A DNA stretch of 47,968 nt from an uncultured Clostridia bacterium (GTDB taxonomy: Bacteria > Bacillota > Clostridia > Christensenellales > Pumilibacteraceae), in NCBI GenBank assembly GCA_947175335.1, contig CAMWMF010000002.1:1-47968 (forward strand), given 5' to 3'. Below are positions 7,324 through 16,470 of the stretch, one piece after another (position 1 is the first letter of the stretch; the number at the start of each line of letters is the position of its first letter). Below the pieces are notes generated by a model. The model was not told the DNA's origin and ran no database searches. It saw only the letters and a program-made list of their open reading frames with translations. The position numbers and the translations under genes were made by a program.

Positions 7324-8718
7324 TTAGATATCGCTTACCACGCCCGAAAATAATGTTATATTTTGCCAATCGGTAATGATAAATCCGAAAGCCCTATCTA
7401 CTATAAAATCTTCTTGGACGGTCACAATCGGCGCCGCGTCGGCTTCCATTCCGATTACCGTCACCGCCGCGCCCTCTATGCCCGTTTTATCGACGGTAAG
7501 GTCGGTTACGTGATGCACCTTGGAGCAATAACAAGACCTGTCGGAAAGAGTGGAAAAGTCACACGCCGGCGAATAGTTGACATGATTTTTAAAAAGCAAA
7601 TCTATATCGAACTTGTCACGCAAAATACCTTTAATGTCCTCGTCGTACCGGCATTTGTATTCGGGGAACAATACGCGCGTTTTATACCGCACGTCTTCCG
7701 ACGCATCATAATCGCCGTAATCGGTTATCGAATTGACCGCGGCGATATTGTCCGCCGTAAACACTTGACCCACAGTGCAATTATCTTTGGGCACAATAAA
7801 CTTGATTTTGTAGCCGTCATGCGTTCTCGTATAAAATGTATTAAACGTATCGAACTCTACAACCCTGCCGCCGATATATTCGCCTTGCAACAGCTTTGTG
7901 TTTTTGACAGAACCGTTTTTTGCCGTAAATGAATAACTGTCGTTTGTAAGTGACAAATCGTTGCCGTCGGTGTTCCATATTGTTTTTAGATACACCGTAT
8001 TGATAAGCGCAAAAAGCGTTGCCTCGGACAGCTGAAAATCCTTGTCGATAAGCCCTCTGGTTTGCTTGTTTACAAAGTCGCGTATCGCCTTGTTCGCTTC
8101 GGCGTTGTTATGCTCGAAATCCGCCGAATACGAATATGCGTAGTAGTCGTCGGACAAAGCTTTTATGCACGGCTGCTTTACTTCCGTACCCTTGTTTACC
8201 CAAATGGAATTGCTCAAATCGAGCAATCCGGTCACTTTATCTTCCGCCTTATGCTCTACTTCGAGCGAACGGTACAGCGTGGAAAAATGCGTAGTCAGCT
8301 GCGCATGCGTAACACCCAAAGCGCTTAGTATTTCGTTACGCGTATCGCCCGCGGCGCATTCCGAAGCAAGCGCAAGCGCCATATATACCGATATGGGCGA
8401 CACGGCAAAGTTGTCCTGCGCCTTGTAATCCTCGTACGTGTATGCCGCGAAATCGGCCGCAAAAGCTTCTACGCTTTGTTTAAACGCTTTGTAGCCGTCC
8501 GTATTGAGCGCAGAATAATCGACACGCGCAACCGCCTTAGGCGCGCCCAAAAGCGCGCTTACGCCGACGGGATCTCCGCCTATAGGTTCACCGCCTGTCG
8601 ATTGTCCGCCGTTAGGCGTCATGCTACCGCCCGTAGTTCCGCCGCCGCAAGCCGTAAATGATAATGCGCAAGCAGCCGCACAAATAACGGAAGCAATACT
8701 TTTGAATTTATTTTTCAC
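7324..8718 (-). CDS. Serpin-family lipoprotein
   Basis: This is a 464-residue secreted serpin. It starts with a lipoprotein signal peptide ending in the lipobox SFTAC, then a glycine-rich linker of about 35 residues, then a complete serpin fold: helix A/B region with NFAVSPISVYMALALASECAAGDTRNEI, the DFSTLSD breach region and the hinge TGIEGAAVTVIGME near the C-terminus, ending in the usual F-G-F-I-I strand. Inhibitory serpins trap serine or cysteine proteases by insertion of the reactive loop. The hinge fits the inhibitory pattern only partly (Gly and Ile at usually small positions), and the loop seems a few residues longer than in alpha-1-antitrypsin, so the target is unknown. The start is a GTG with AGGAGGG seven bases upstream. 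Confidence 0.92.
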   Translation of the reverse strand: MKNKFKSIASVICAAACALSFTACGGGTTGGSMTPNGGQSTGGEPIGGDPVGVSALLGAPKAVARVDYSALNTDGYKAFKQSVEAFAADFAAYTYEDYKAQDNFAVSPISVYMALALASECAAGDTRNEILSALGVTHAQLTTHFSTLYRSLEVEHKAEDKVTGLLDLSNSIWVNKGTEVKQPCIKALSDDYYAYSYSADFEHNNAEANKAIRDFVNKQTRGLIDKDFQLSEATLFALINTVYLKTIWNTDGNDLSLTNDSYSFTAKNGSVKNTKLLQGEYIGGRVVEFDTFNTFYTRTHDGYKIKFIVPKDNCTVGQVFTADNIAAVNSITDYGDYDASEDVRYKTRVLFPEYKCRYDEDIKGILRDKFDIDLLFKNHVNYSPACDFSTLSDRSCYCSKVHHVTDLTVDKTGIEGAAVTVIGMEADAAPIVTVQEDFIVDRAFGFIITDWQNITLFSGVVSDI

Positions 8719-8793
8719 GATACTACCCTCCTATAAATATAACGTTGCAAATCGCTTGTTTACTCACTATTTTATAAATAAAAGTTGACAGCT

Positions 8794-9495
8794 TTAACTC
8801 ACGTACAGCTTGTACAGCGCTACGGACACCGCGACGGAAAGGTTTAAGCTGTCCACCTTATCAGACTGTTCTATGCGCACAGCGCTGTACTTTGCGTAAT
8901 CCTCGGGCAAGCCCGTCGCTTCGTTGCCGAATACGAGCGAATATTTTTTACCGGCGTCAAAGCTCGTTTTTCCAAACGGACTGCCGTTAAGCATAAACGG
9001 CATTACCACCCTATCGGCGTACTTAGCTATGTACTGCTCAAAGCTGTCGAACACTTCCACGTTTATTCCGAACACCGCGCCCATGCTTGCGCGCACCGTT
9101 TTGGGATCGAAGTTGTCCACGGCCGGTCTTATTATAATCAAGTCGGCGCAGTCGAATGCCGCTACGTCGCGCATAATCGTGCCGAGGTTACCACTGTTGG
9201 ACGGGTTTACAAGCACCACGTGGTGGCGGTCGCTTTGCGCCTTGCAAGCGAACTTGCTAAACTCGCCTATCACGTAGCAGTTCTCTTTGGGGCTCAGTAT
9301 GTTGAACGCCTTTTCGCTTTCCACAACGGGAATACCGAGCGACTTGGCCTTATCGACCACCGCCGTAACATCGGACTTAGGCGAAACGTATACGCACCGC
9401 GCACAAGTCCCGCGGCGGTTAAGTAATTCCATTGTTACGGTAGCGCCCAATGCGTAAGATATATCGTCGCTTTTTTTGTATTTTTTTACTGCCAT
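8794..9495 (-). CDS. TrmH/SpoU-family RNA 2'-O-methyltransferase
   Basis: A 233-residue SPOUT-class methyltransferase that transfers a methyl group from S-adenosylmethionine to a ribose of tRNA or rRNA. All three family motifs are present: NPSNSGNLGTIMRDVAAF (motif 1, with the key Arg), LVFGNEATGLPEDY (motif 2) and DSLNLSVAVSVALY (motif 3, which forms the knot). An N-terminal region of about 85 residues may bind RNA. I chose the ATG at 9495, which has AAAGGGA upstream; an in-frame ATG further up would begin inside the terminator hairpin. It follows the terminator at 9522-9543 and has no clear promoter of its own. The target nucleotide cannot be inferred. Confidence 0.9.
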   Translation of the reverse strand: MAVKKYKKSDDISYALGATVTMELLNRRGTCARCVYVSPKSDVTAVVDKAKSLGIPVVESEKAFNILSPKENCYVIGEFSKFACKAQSDRHHVVLVNPSNSGNLGTIMRDVAAFDCADLIIIRPAVDNFDPKTVRASMGAVFGINVEVFDSFEQYIAKYADRVVMPFMLNGSPFGKTSFDAGKKYSLVFGNEATGLPEDYAKYSAVRIEQSDKVDSLNLSVAVSVALYKLYVS

Positions 9496-9517
9496 AAAGC
9501 ATCCCTTTTTAAAAAAT

Positions 9518-9546
9518 AAAAATGCCGCGCATTTTGCGCGGCACAT
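9518..9546 (-). terminator. Intrinsic terminator between 9557 gene and the methyltransferase
   Basis: TGCCGCGCA pairs with TGCGCGGCA; on the minus strand a T-rich run follows. The methyltransferase downstream may depend on read-through. Confidence 0.8.
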
Positions 9547-9556
9547 TAACGTTAAT

Positions 9557-9877
9557 TTACGCTACTATTACCCAAACCAATCCGAACACCGCCAGCGCGA
9601 ACAGCACGCCCATGATTACGGCGTTTATTATTGCCGCCTTGTACGCGGGGTCGCGGTGGTTGATATTTTTTGAGAACAGCACCATACAGCAACGCGCAAT
9701 GGATATTCCCGAGCCTATCACGTAGCAGATAAAGCCCGCAATCAGTACGCCGTCTACAGTGGGAAGTCCGACTATAATCAATATCGCGCCAACCAGCATA
9801 AGAATGTCGCAAACCTGACGCAAGCCGAACGGTGTGAAGTATCTTACAAATATGTTTTTCTTTCTCTTGATAGCCAT
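9557..9877 (-). CDS. Small membrane protein of unknown function
   Basis: The 106-residue product has a short basic N-terminus (MAIKRKKN) and three hydrophobic segments at about 22-40, 42-66 and 82-105. AAGGAT precedes the ATG at the right distance. I do not recognise a family. It is transcribed with the similar-sized membrane gene at 9914-10234, 36 bases upstream, and ends at the hairpin at 9518-9546. Confidence 0.7.
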   Translation of the reverse strand: MAIKRKKNIFVRYFTPFGLRQVCDILMLVGAILIIVGLPTVDGVLIAGFICYVIGSGISIARCCMVLFSKNINHRDPAYKAAIINAVIMGVLFALAVFGLVWVIVA

Positions 9878-9913
9878 TGTTAAATCCTTTTTACTGTAAA
9901 GAGTGATAACGGT

Positions 9914-10234
9914 TTATATTGCCCGTATTAATCCTATTATGGTCGAAACAAGTCCGAATACTACAAGCACGACAAAGATTATCCAAAGTATAAACCATGC
10001 CGTACTCTTGTTGCGAGCCGTTCTGTACGAAAGTATGCAAGGCACAAACATACCGAGCGCAAAGCACAAAGTTTGTACCCACGAGCATACCTTGTTTACC
10101 CACGCCCAATCAAAGAAATTCAAAAAGCCGGATACCGCCATTGCGATACCTATTGCGACTACCACCCAAAACGAGAACTTATTGAGCGAAATGCCGTTGC
10201 CGCCGCTTGAAGTCCTTTTTGTTCTTTTTGCCAT
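9914..10234 (-). CDS. Small membrane protein of unknown function
   Basis: The 106-residue product has a basic N-terminus of about 20 residues (MAKRTKRTSSGG) and three hydrophobic segments. AGAGGT lies about 10 bases before the ATG. It starts 21 bases after pyrE, so it may be the tail of the ylmE-pyrE transcript. It resembles the 9557 gene in length and layout (basic N-terminus, three membrane segments), but the sequences are not clearly related. No function can be assigned. Confidence 0.7.
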   Translation of the reverse strand: MAKRTKRTSSGGNGISLNKFSFWVVVAIGIAMAVSGFLNFFDWAWVNKVCSWVQTLCFALGMFVPCILSYRTARNKSTAWFILWIIFVVLVVFGLVSTIIGLIRAI

Positions 10235-10255
10235 GATTATTATTACCTCTTGTAG

Positions 10256-10831
10256 TTATTTTAAACCCTTAGAACCCGGTTTGACCGCCGTAGTGCCTTG
10301 CTTGCACATAGGACACCCTTCGGGCTGATAGGTCTTTACGTCTATTGTGAGTAGCGACTCGTTTGGTACTCCGAAGTCCACCTTGCCGCCGCTACGGTCC
10401 ACAACCTCGACTACCGCGACGACTGTGCTCCCCAGCTTGCCGATAAGGTCTATTACCTCTTGCACCGAGCCGCCTGTTGTGACCACGTTTTCCGCGACTA
10501 TAACTCTGCTACCCTTTTTAAGCTCGAAGCCGCGACGGAGTGCAAAATTGCCGTCCTTTTCGCGTTCTGCAAACATATTTGGAAGTCCTAACTGTTTGCC
10601 TAACTCGTAACCGAATATGATTGCGCCCACTGCCGGGCTGACAACAACGTCGGCGTTGTACTTTTTCACCTTGTCCGCCGCCATAGCGCAAAGCTTTTGG
10701 GCTATCTCGGCGTTTTCAAAGAGCTTGGCGCACTGCATATACGTATCGCTGTGCAATCCCGAAGTGAGAATAAAATGCCCTTTAAGCACCGCTCCCGACT
10801 CCTCAAACAACTGCATTACGTTATCAGTCAA
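10256..10831 (-). CDS. pyrE: Orotate phosphoribosyltransferase
   Basis: PyrE joins orotate to phosphoribosyl pyrophosphate to form OMP. The protein has GHFILTSGLHSDTYMQCAK near its N-terminus, the purine/pyrimidine phosphoribosyltransferase motif VIVAENVVTTGGSV (PRPP-binding loop; the usual first acidic position is VAEN instead of VEDV), and a C-terminal CPMCKQG that is common in the Thermus/archaeal-type subgroup. I chose the TTG at 10831, eight bases after GGAGG and overlapping the pyrD stop region; this fits the usual family start. ATG at 10861 (10 residues longer, no ribosome site) and ATG at 10816 are alternatives. It is the last pyr gene of the operon. Confidence 0.92.
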   Translation of the reverse strand: MTDNVMQLFEESGAVLKGHFILTSGLHSDTYMQCAKLFENAEIAQKLCAMAADKVKKYNADVVVSPAVGAIIFGYELGKQLGLPNMFAEREKDGNFALRRGFELKKGSRVIVAENVVTTGGSVQEVIDLIGKLGSTVVAVVEVVDRSGGKVDFGVPNESLLTIDVKTYQPEGCPMCKQGTTAVKPGSKGLK

Positions 10832-11732
10832 CCCTGAGCCCTCCGACAAATGATTGTACATTGGCTATATTATCATGTTCGCAAAGATTTGTCAACTCAT
10901 TTAGTATATTTATAGCAGCAAGCGGCTCGAAAATATTTGCCGTGCCCACCTGCACCGCCGCCGCACCGCATAGCATAAATTCGGCTGCGTCCGTGCCGCT
11001 TACTATACCGCCCATACCGATTATGGGAATGTTCACTGCTTTATAGCACTGATAAACCATTCTTAGCGCAATGGGCTTGACCGCAGGCCCCGACAATCCG
11101 CCCGTAACCGCATTGAGCACGGGCCGCCTTGTCTTGTAATCGACAGCCATCGCCGCGACGGTGTTTATAAGGCTGATTGCGTCCGCGCCCGCGTTTTGCG
11201 CCGCAAACGCGTTTTTGGATATGTCGGCAACGTTGGGCGTAAGCTTGACTATAAGCGGCTTTTTGCACACTTTTCTTACAGCCTTTACAATATGCTCCAC
11301 TCCCTCTGGGTCTACGCCGAACGCCATGCCGCCTTTTTTAACGTTGGGGCAAGAAATATTCAGTTCAATCATATCGACGTCGGTGTCGCTTAGCATTTGC
11401 ACTATGCGCACATAGTCAGCCTCGCAGCTTCCCGCGGCGTTTGCAATAACAACCGCGCCCGTGCTTTTCATAAACGGCAATTCGTTTTGAATAAAGTATT
11501 CCACGCCCGGGTTTTGCAAGCCCACGCTGTTGAGCATCCCCGACGGAGTTTCCGCAATCCTTACGGGCTGATTACCCTGCCGCGGCTCCAACGTCAAACC
11601 TTTGGAGCATATTCCGCCAAGCAGTCCCACGTCGTAAAAGTTGTTATATTCCCTGCCGAACCCGAATGTGCCAGAAGCGGTTATTATCGGGTTTTTAAAC
11701 TGCACGCCCGCAATCGTTGTTTTCATGTTCAT
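10824..11732 (-). CDS. pyrD: Dihydroorotate dehydrogenase, catalytic subunit (class 1B)
   Basis: PyrD oxidises dihydroorotate to orotate on FMN. The 302-residue protein has NPIITASGTFGFGREY near the start, the catalytic-cysteine loop NISCPN (class 1B enzymes use Cys as base), KLTPNV, and the FMN-phosphate-binding GMGGIVSGTDAAEFM segment. In class 1B the electrons pass to the FAD/iron-sulfur subunit PyrK, encoded directly upstream, and then to NAD+. Its ATG overlaps the pyrK stop codon (ATGA), implying translational coupling. The longer frame from 11774 would lie within pyrK and is rejected. Confidence 0.96.
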   Translation of the reverse strand: MNMKTTIAGVQFKNPIITASGTFGFGREYNNFYDVGLLGGICSKGLTLEPRQGNQPVRIAETPSGMLNSVGLQNPGVEYFIQNELPFMKSTGAVVIANAAGSCEADYVRIVQMLSDTDVDMIELNISCPNVKKGGMAFGVDPEGVEHIVKAVRKVCKKPLIVKLTPNVADISKNAFAAQNAGADAISLINTVAAMAVDYKTRRPVLNAVTGGLSGPAVKPIALRMVYQCYKAVNIPIIGMGGIVSGTDAAEFMLCGAAAVQVGTANIFEPLAAINILNELTNLCEHDNIANVQSFVGGLRVD

Positions 11733-12487
11733 AGCACGATATCCTCCAACGGAAATACCGGACCGTCCGCGCAAGCGCGAAGCAGCTTTTGTTCGCCGTC
11801 AACCATTACGTTGACCGAACACACAAGGCAAGCGCCTACGCCGCAACCCATGCGCTGTTCCATGCTAGCATAACCTGTTACGCCGTGCTTTTTGCAATAC
11901 TCTTGCGCCGTTTTCATCATGCCGTATGCGCCGCAAACGTACAGCACGTCGGGCGAAGCCTCGTCAAGCAAATCGGTGGGAAAGCCGTGGTGACCGTAGC
12001 TGCCGTCGTCCGTGCAGTAGTATACGCGCTTACACACCTTGTCGAAGTCGTTTTTGTATGCGCCCATTGCTGCGGCGTTTCTAAAACCCAATAGCGCCGT
12101 AACGTTGAGCGACGGATTTTGTTCGGCTATTTTGATTAGCGGCGCGCAGCCCGTGCCGCCGCCGAGCAGTACGATATTTTTCTTGTCTTGCAAAATCGGA
12201 AAGCCGTTGCCGAGTGGCAATATCGCGTCGAACTCATATCCGGCTTTTTGCGTTACAAATGCGTGTGTTCCTTCGCCTACGTCGGCTACTATAAACGTTA
12301 TCGCATGCTCGTCGCTTTTGTATACGCAAATAGGACGGCGCAAGGACTTACCGGGCACCTTTATGTGCGCAAACTGCCCCGCGGCAATATTCGGCAACGC
12401 CGTATCGCTTGCCGCCTCCACGCGGTAAACGCTTCCGTCAAAGCACTCTATTTTAGATATTGTAAGACCAGCCACAACAGGTTTCAT
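11729..12487 (-). CDS. pyrK: Dihydroorotate dehydrogenase, electron-transfer subunit
   Basis: PyrK carries FAD and a [2Fe-2S] cluster and links PyrD to NAD+. In the 252-residue sequence the FAD-binding RRPICVY motif is at about residues 50-56, the nicotinamide-binding GGGTGCAPL at about 110-118, and the cluster cysteines lie in MGCGVGACLVCSV with a further Cys about 15 residues later (RACADGPVF). It starts 14 bases after pyrF and overlaps pyrD by four bases. The presence of PyrK indicates an NAD-linked, quinone-independent enzyme, as expected for an anaerobe. Confidence 0.96.
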   Translation of the reverse strand: MKPVVAGLTISKIECFDGSVYRVEAASDTALPNIAAGQFAHIKVPGKSLRRPICVYKSDEHAITFIVADVGEGTHAFVTQKAGYEFDAILPLGNGFPILQDKKNIVLLGGGTGCAPLIKIAEQNPSLNVTALLGFRNAAAMGAYKNDFDKVCKRVYYCTDDGSYGHHGFPTDLLDEASPDVLYVCGAYGMMKTAQEYCKKHGVTGYASMEQRMGCGVGACLVCSVNVMVDGEQKLLRACADGPVFPLEDIVL

Positions 12488-12501
12488 TTGCTGTATTCCT
12501 T

Positions 12502-13386
12502 TTACTTTCCGAGCGCGTTACGCAAATCGGCACGCATTGCCAAAGCCGCTTCCCGCGCCGCCTTGTAATACGGCAAACCTTTGTACTTGTCCGTCTTGTA
12601 TGCGGCGATTATTCCACGCGAATTGTTGACTATCGCGCCCCTGCCGTTTTCGTCGAACGCCGCCGCGGCGTCCTTACCCTTGCCGCCCTGAGCGCCGTAA
12701 CCGGGAACGAGGAAGAACACCGATTTCAATTGCCTTCTGAGTGCGCGCGCTTCGTCGGGATTTGTAGCGCCCACAACTGCGCCGACAGCGCTGTAACCGT
12801 ACTTGCCTATAGTGCTTTGTCCCCATTCGGTAATAAGCTCGCCTACACGGATATACAGCGGTTGGCCGTCGGTATCGACTATATTTTGTAGCTGTGCCGC
12901 CGACGGATTGGACATACGCGCCAGCACGAATATGCCTTTGCCGTCAGCTTTGCAAACGTCGGTGAACGGTTTAATTCCGTCATAACCGGGATACGGATTG
13001 ACTGTTATATAGTCGTACAATCCGCTTTTAAGATACGCCGCAGCATACGCTTCGGCAGTGCTGCCTATGTCGTTGCGTTTGACGTCCGCCATTACTATAA
13101 GCCCGTTCTTTTTGGCGTAAGCGGCAGTTTGTTCCATTGCGCGAACGCCGTAATACGAATACAATTCGTAAAACGCCGATTGGATTTTAACGGCGGGAAC
13201 GACGTCCTTTATTTCGTCTATAATGCGGCAGTTGAATTCGGTAATAGCGCCTGCCGCGCTCTCGGGGCTTGTGGCGCACTTAGTAAGCTGTTCGGGTAAA
13301 TATTCAAGCCGCGGATCAAGCCCTGCAACCGTCGGATTAGACGTCTGTTCTATGCTGTCTATAAGTGTATCGGTAATGTTATTCAC
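12502..13386 (-). CDS. pyrF: Orotidine 5'-phosphate decarboxylase (type 2 subfamily)
   Basis: PyrF decarboxylates OMP to UMP, the last step of UMP synthesis. The 294-residue protein has the catalytic DxKxxD motif as MADVKRNDIGSTAEAYA, in the form typical of the longer type 2 subfamily, and the phosphate-binding VPGYGAQGGKG loop near the C-terminus. It starts with GTG, overlapping the pyrC stop codon (GTGA), so it is probably translated by coupling. Confidence 0.95.
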   Translation of the reverse strand: MNNITDTLIDSIEQTSNPTVAGLDPRLEYLPEQLTKCATSPESAAGAITEFNCRIIDEIKDVVPAVKIQSAFYELYSYYGVRAMEQTAAYAKKNGLIVMADVKRNDIGSTAEAYAAAYLKSGLYDYITVNPYPGYDGIKPFTDVCKADGKGIFVLARMSNPSAAQLQNIVDTDGQPLYIRVGELITEWGQSTIGKYGYSAVGAVVGATNPDEARALRRQLKSVFFLVPGYGAQGGKGKDAAAAFDENGRGAIVNNSRGIIAAYKTDKYKGLPYYKAAREAALAMRADLRNALGK

Positions 13387-14648
13387 AGCGATTTAAGCTC
13401 TCCTTTTACTATTACCTGCGTTATTTTTCCGTTGAGTCGCCAACCGTCGAACAGCGAGTTTTTGCCCTTGGATTTGAACTCGGCGGCGTCGACCACATAC
13501 TCCGCGTCGGGGTCGATAATAACTATATCGGCACGCGCGCCCTGCTCTATCCTGCCACGGTCGTTAAGCCCCAAAATGCGCGACGGCTCGTAGCTCATAA
13601 GCCGACAAAGGTCGGACGGCTTGATTGTATCCGTAAGCACAAGATATGTGTACGCCATAGAAAACGCCGTTTCCAATCCCACGGTGCCAAACGGCGCGTA
13701 GTCGAATTCCACGTTCTTTTCGTCGAAGCTGTGCGGCGCGTGGTCGGTGGCTATAACGTCTATCGTGCCGTCCTTAATGCCCTCGATAATCGCCTGCACG
13801 TCGGCCTCCTCGCGGAGCGGCGGGTTGATTTTCGCATTGGTGTTATACGATAAAATTTCGTCGTCGGTTGCACCGAAATAGTGCGGACATGTTTCACATG
13901 TAACCTGCACGCCGCGCGCCTTTGCCGCGCGTATTATATCCACCGATTCGGCGGTAGACACGTGGCAGATATGTATGCGCGCGCCCGCTTCCTCGGCAAG
14001 CAGTACGTCGCGCGCCACGGCCGCGCTTTCCGCCGAGCGCGGAATACCGCGCAGTCCGCATATAGTGGCGTTGTCGCCGTCGTTTACAACGCCGCCCGCA
14101 GATATACTCTTGTCCTCACTGTGCGACAGCAGCGGAATATTAAACGTTTTTGCGTATTTGAGCGCGTTAAGCATAACCGCGCCGCTTGATACAGGCACGC
14201 CGTCGTCGGACACCGCAATAGCGCCCGCTTCCTTCATCTTGCCGTATTCGCAAAGCTCTACACCCTTTTGACCGACCGTTATGCACCCTACCGGGAACAC
14301 GTCGGCGTTGCCCGCTTTGCCGCTCTTTTGTCGCACATATCCCACCATTGCGGGATTGTCGAGCGGCGGCACTGTGTTTGGCATACAGCAAATCGTGGTA
14401 AACCCGCCCGCAAGCGCTGCGGCCGACCCGCTTTCTATATCCTCTTTGTGTGTTTGCCCGGGGTCGCGCAAATGACAGTGCATGTCTATAAAACCCGGAA
14501 AGACAAGCTTGCCGTCGCAGTCTATCACTTCGGCGCTCGGATATTCTATATTGGGCGCAAGCAGCTTGATTATGCCTTCGTCTATCAGGACGTCGGACTG
14601 CTGCATACCGTCCTTGTTAACTACCGTTGCGTGTTTAAGTAATATCAT
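13383..14648 (-). CDS. pyrC: Dihydroorotase
   Basis: PyrC closes carbamoyl aspartate to dihydroorotate. The 421-residue protein is an amidohydrolase-fold metalloenzyme of the class I type: the first metal motif is GFIDMHCHLRDPGQTHKED, later His ligands occur in LLSHSED and IHICHVST, and the metal-binding Asp is in VIATDHAPH. Its ATG overlaps the pyrB stop codon (ATGA), and its own stop overlaps the pyrF start. Confidence 0.96.
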   Translation of the reverse strand: MILLKHATVVNKDGMQQSDVLIDEGIIKLLAPNIEYPSAEVIDCDGKLVFPGFIDMHCHLRDPGQTHKEDIESGSAAALAGGFTTICCMPNTVPPLDNPAMVGYVRQKSGKAGNADVFPVGCITVGQKGVELCEYGKMKEAGAIAVSDDGVPVSSGAVMLNALKYAKTFNIPLLSHSEDKSISAGGVVNDGDNATICGLRGIPRSAESAAVARDVLLAEEAGARIHICHVSTAESVDIIRAAKARGVQVTCETCPHYFGATDDEILSYNTNAKINPPLREEADVQAIIEGIKDGTIDVIATDHAPHSFDEKNVEFDYAPFGTVGLETAFSMAYTYLVLTDTIKPSDLCRLMSYEPSRILGLNDRGRIEQGARADIVIIDPDAEYVVDAAEFKSKGKNSLFDGWRLNGKITQVIVKGELKSL

Positions 14649-15565
14649 AATCTATCATCTCCATTGACAAGCAAGTCCAGCATAGCCATTCGCACCGCAA
14701 CTCCGTTGGTCACTTGCTCTACTATCATGCTGTTGCTTCCGTCGGCTACGTCGCCCGCAATTTCCAACCCGCGGTTGATAGGACCGGGGTGCATTACTAT
14801 GCAGTTATCGGCGCAAAGCTCCAACCGCTTTTGCGTAACGCCGTAGTATTCGTGGTATTCGCATTGCGTGGAAAAATACGCGCCGTCCATGCGCTCGCGC
14901 TGCACGCGTAGCGGCACTACGATATCGGCGCCGATTATAGCCTTGTCGAAGTTTGTTTCCACGTCGCAGCCCAAGCCGTCTATACCGCACGGAAGCAGCG
15001 AGTACGGCGCGCAAACGGTGACCTTTGCGCCAAGCATACCGAAAAGTATCGCGTCGCTGCGCGCAACGCGCGAATGCTTGATATCGCCTACTATAACAAC
15101 CTTTTTGCCGTCGACGTTGCCGAAATGCCTACGTGCCGTAAGTCCGTCGAGCAGTGCCTGCGACGGGTGTTCGTTTAAGCCGTCGCCGGCGTTGATAACC
15201 GAAGCGTTTACGCATTCGGCAATAAGCTTACAGCTGCCCGCCACCGAATGTCGAATTACGATTACGTCAGTACCCAGCGCGCCCAGCGTCCGACCCGTGT
15301 CCACAAGCGATTCGCCCTTTTGCACGGACGAGGTGGCAACCGATATGCCGCTGACCGAAGCGCCCAAATTTTTTGCCGCAGTCTCGAACGAATTGCGCGT
15401 GCGCGTGGAATTTTCATAAAACAACGTAGTAACGTTTTTTCCACGCAACGCGTTGCTCTTTTCCCCGCGGTCAATCATGTCGCGCATGACGTTAGCGGTG
15501 GAAAGTATTTCGTTTATCTCCGCGCGCGTCAGGTCCTTGATGCCTAAGATGTCCTTACGTTTCAT
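14645..15565 (-). CDS. pyrB: Aspartate carbamoyltransferase, catalytic subunit
   Basis: PyrB joins carbamoyl phosphate and aspartate, the first committed step of pyrimidine synthesis. The carbamoyl-phosphate motif is YENSTRTRNSFE, HPSQALLDG binds substrate, and the aspartate-binding VPLRVQRERMD segment is present. At 306 residues it has the usual catalytic-chain length. No regulatory chain (pyrI) follows. It starts eight bases after rluD, with AGGAAA upstream of the ATG. No PyrR-type attenuator was seen upstream. Confidence 0.96.
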   Translation of the reverse strand: MKRKDILGIKDLTRAEINEILSTANVMRDMIDRGEKSNALRGKNVTTLFYENSTRTRNSFETAAKNLGASVSGISVATSSVQKGESLVDTGRTLGALGTDVIVIRHSVAGSCKLIAECVNASVINAGDGLNEHPSQALLDGLTARRHFGNVDGKKVVIVGDIKHSRVARSDAILFGMLGAKVTVCAPYSLLPCGIDGLGCDVETNFDKAIIGADIVVPLRVQRERMDGAYFSTQCEYHEYYGVTQKRLELCADNCIVMHPGPINRGLEIAGDVADGSNSMIVEQVTNGVAVRMAMLDLLVNGDDRL

Positions 15566-15573
15566 TATATTTC

Positions 15574-16470
15574 CTAACCTCTATTCCGAAGTTTTTCCAA
15601 TATTTGCGCAAAGTCCGACGGCTCGGGCGCGGTAAACGTCATTTGCTCGCCGCTGCGAGGGTGCGAAAAAGTCAGCACCGCAGAATGCAGAAGCTGCCCG
15701 CTTACGCCGAGGAAGCTTCCGCCGTACAGTGGGTCGCATGACACGGGATGGTGCAGGTACGCCGAGTGTACGCGTATCTGGTGCGTCCTGCCCGTGCAAA
15801 GCTCGAACTCTACGTAGCAGTTGTTTTTGAACCGCTCTATTACTCTGTATTTTGTCACGGCGCGCCTGCCGTCCGGCACGACCGCCATTTTAAGCCTGTT
15901 CTTTTTGTCTCTGCCGATAGGCGCGTCCACCGTGCCGGTATCGCTTTTTAAGTTGCCGTCAAGCACGGCGTGGTACAGCTTTTTTACGGTGTGCGCCGCA
16001 AACTGCTGACCGAGCGACGCGTGCGCGTAATCGGTTTTAGCTATCACGATAAGCCCCGTGGTGTCCTTGTCCAGCCTATGTACTATTCCTGCGCGGACTG
16101 CGCCGTACGCAGAAGAAAGCTTGTCGCCGTACTTATACACAAGCGCGTTTACGAGCGTGCCGTTTTTGTTGCCCGCACCGGGATGAACGACGAGATTGCG
16201 CTGCTTGTTTATTACAGCTATATCGTCGTCCTCGTACACGATATCGAGCGGAATGTCCTGCGGGATAATATCCGTCACATCCGCTTCGTCCTCGAACGAC
16301 ACGCTGTCGCCCGTTTTGACTATCTGTCCCGCCTTGAACGCCGGTACCCCGCCGATCAAAACACTGCCGCCGTCAATCAACTTTTTTATATGCGACCGCG
16401 AAATATCCGTTTCGTCGGACAGGAATACGTCCAATCGCGCGCCGCCCTCGGTGCAGTAAACAGTAGTCAT
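15574..16470 (-). CDS. RluD/RluA-family pseudouridine synthase
   Basis: The 298-residue protein converts uridines in ribosomal RNA to pseudouridine; by gene order it corresponds to YlyB/RluD of other Bacillota. It has an N-terminal S4 RNA-binding domain (about 10-70; LDVFLSDETDISRSHIKKLIDGG) and the catalytic RluA domain with the key Asp in GIVHRLDKDTTGLIVIAKT and a C-terminal CTGRTHQIRVHSAYLHHPVSCDPLYGG block. The ATG overlaps the lspA stop codon (TGATG). The exact target sites cannot be inferred. Confidence 0.92.
   Translation of the reverse strand: MTTVYCTEGGARLDVFLSDETDISRSHIKKLIDGGSVLIGGVPAFKAGQIVKTGDSVSFEDEADVTDIIPQDIPLDIVYEDDDIAVINKQRNLVVHPGAGNKNGTLVNALVYKYGDKLSSAYGAVRAGIVHRLDKDTTGLIVIAKTDYAHASLGQQFAAHTVKKLYHAVLDGNLKSDTGTVDAPIGRDKKNRLKMAVVPDGRRAVTKYRVIERFKNNCYVEFELCTGRTHQIRVHSAYLHHPVSCDPLYGGSFLGVSGQLLHSAVLTFSHPRSGEQMTFTAPEPSDFAQILEKLRNRG

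Noticed and set aside
15100..15600. A PyrR-type attenuator upstream of or within pyrB
   Set aside because: The gap to rluD is eight bases, leaving no room, and no anti-antiterminator hairpin was seen.
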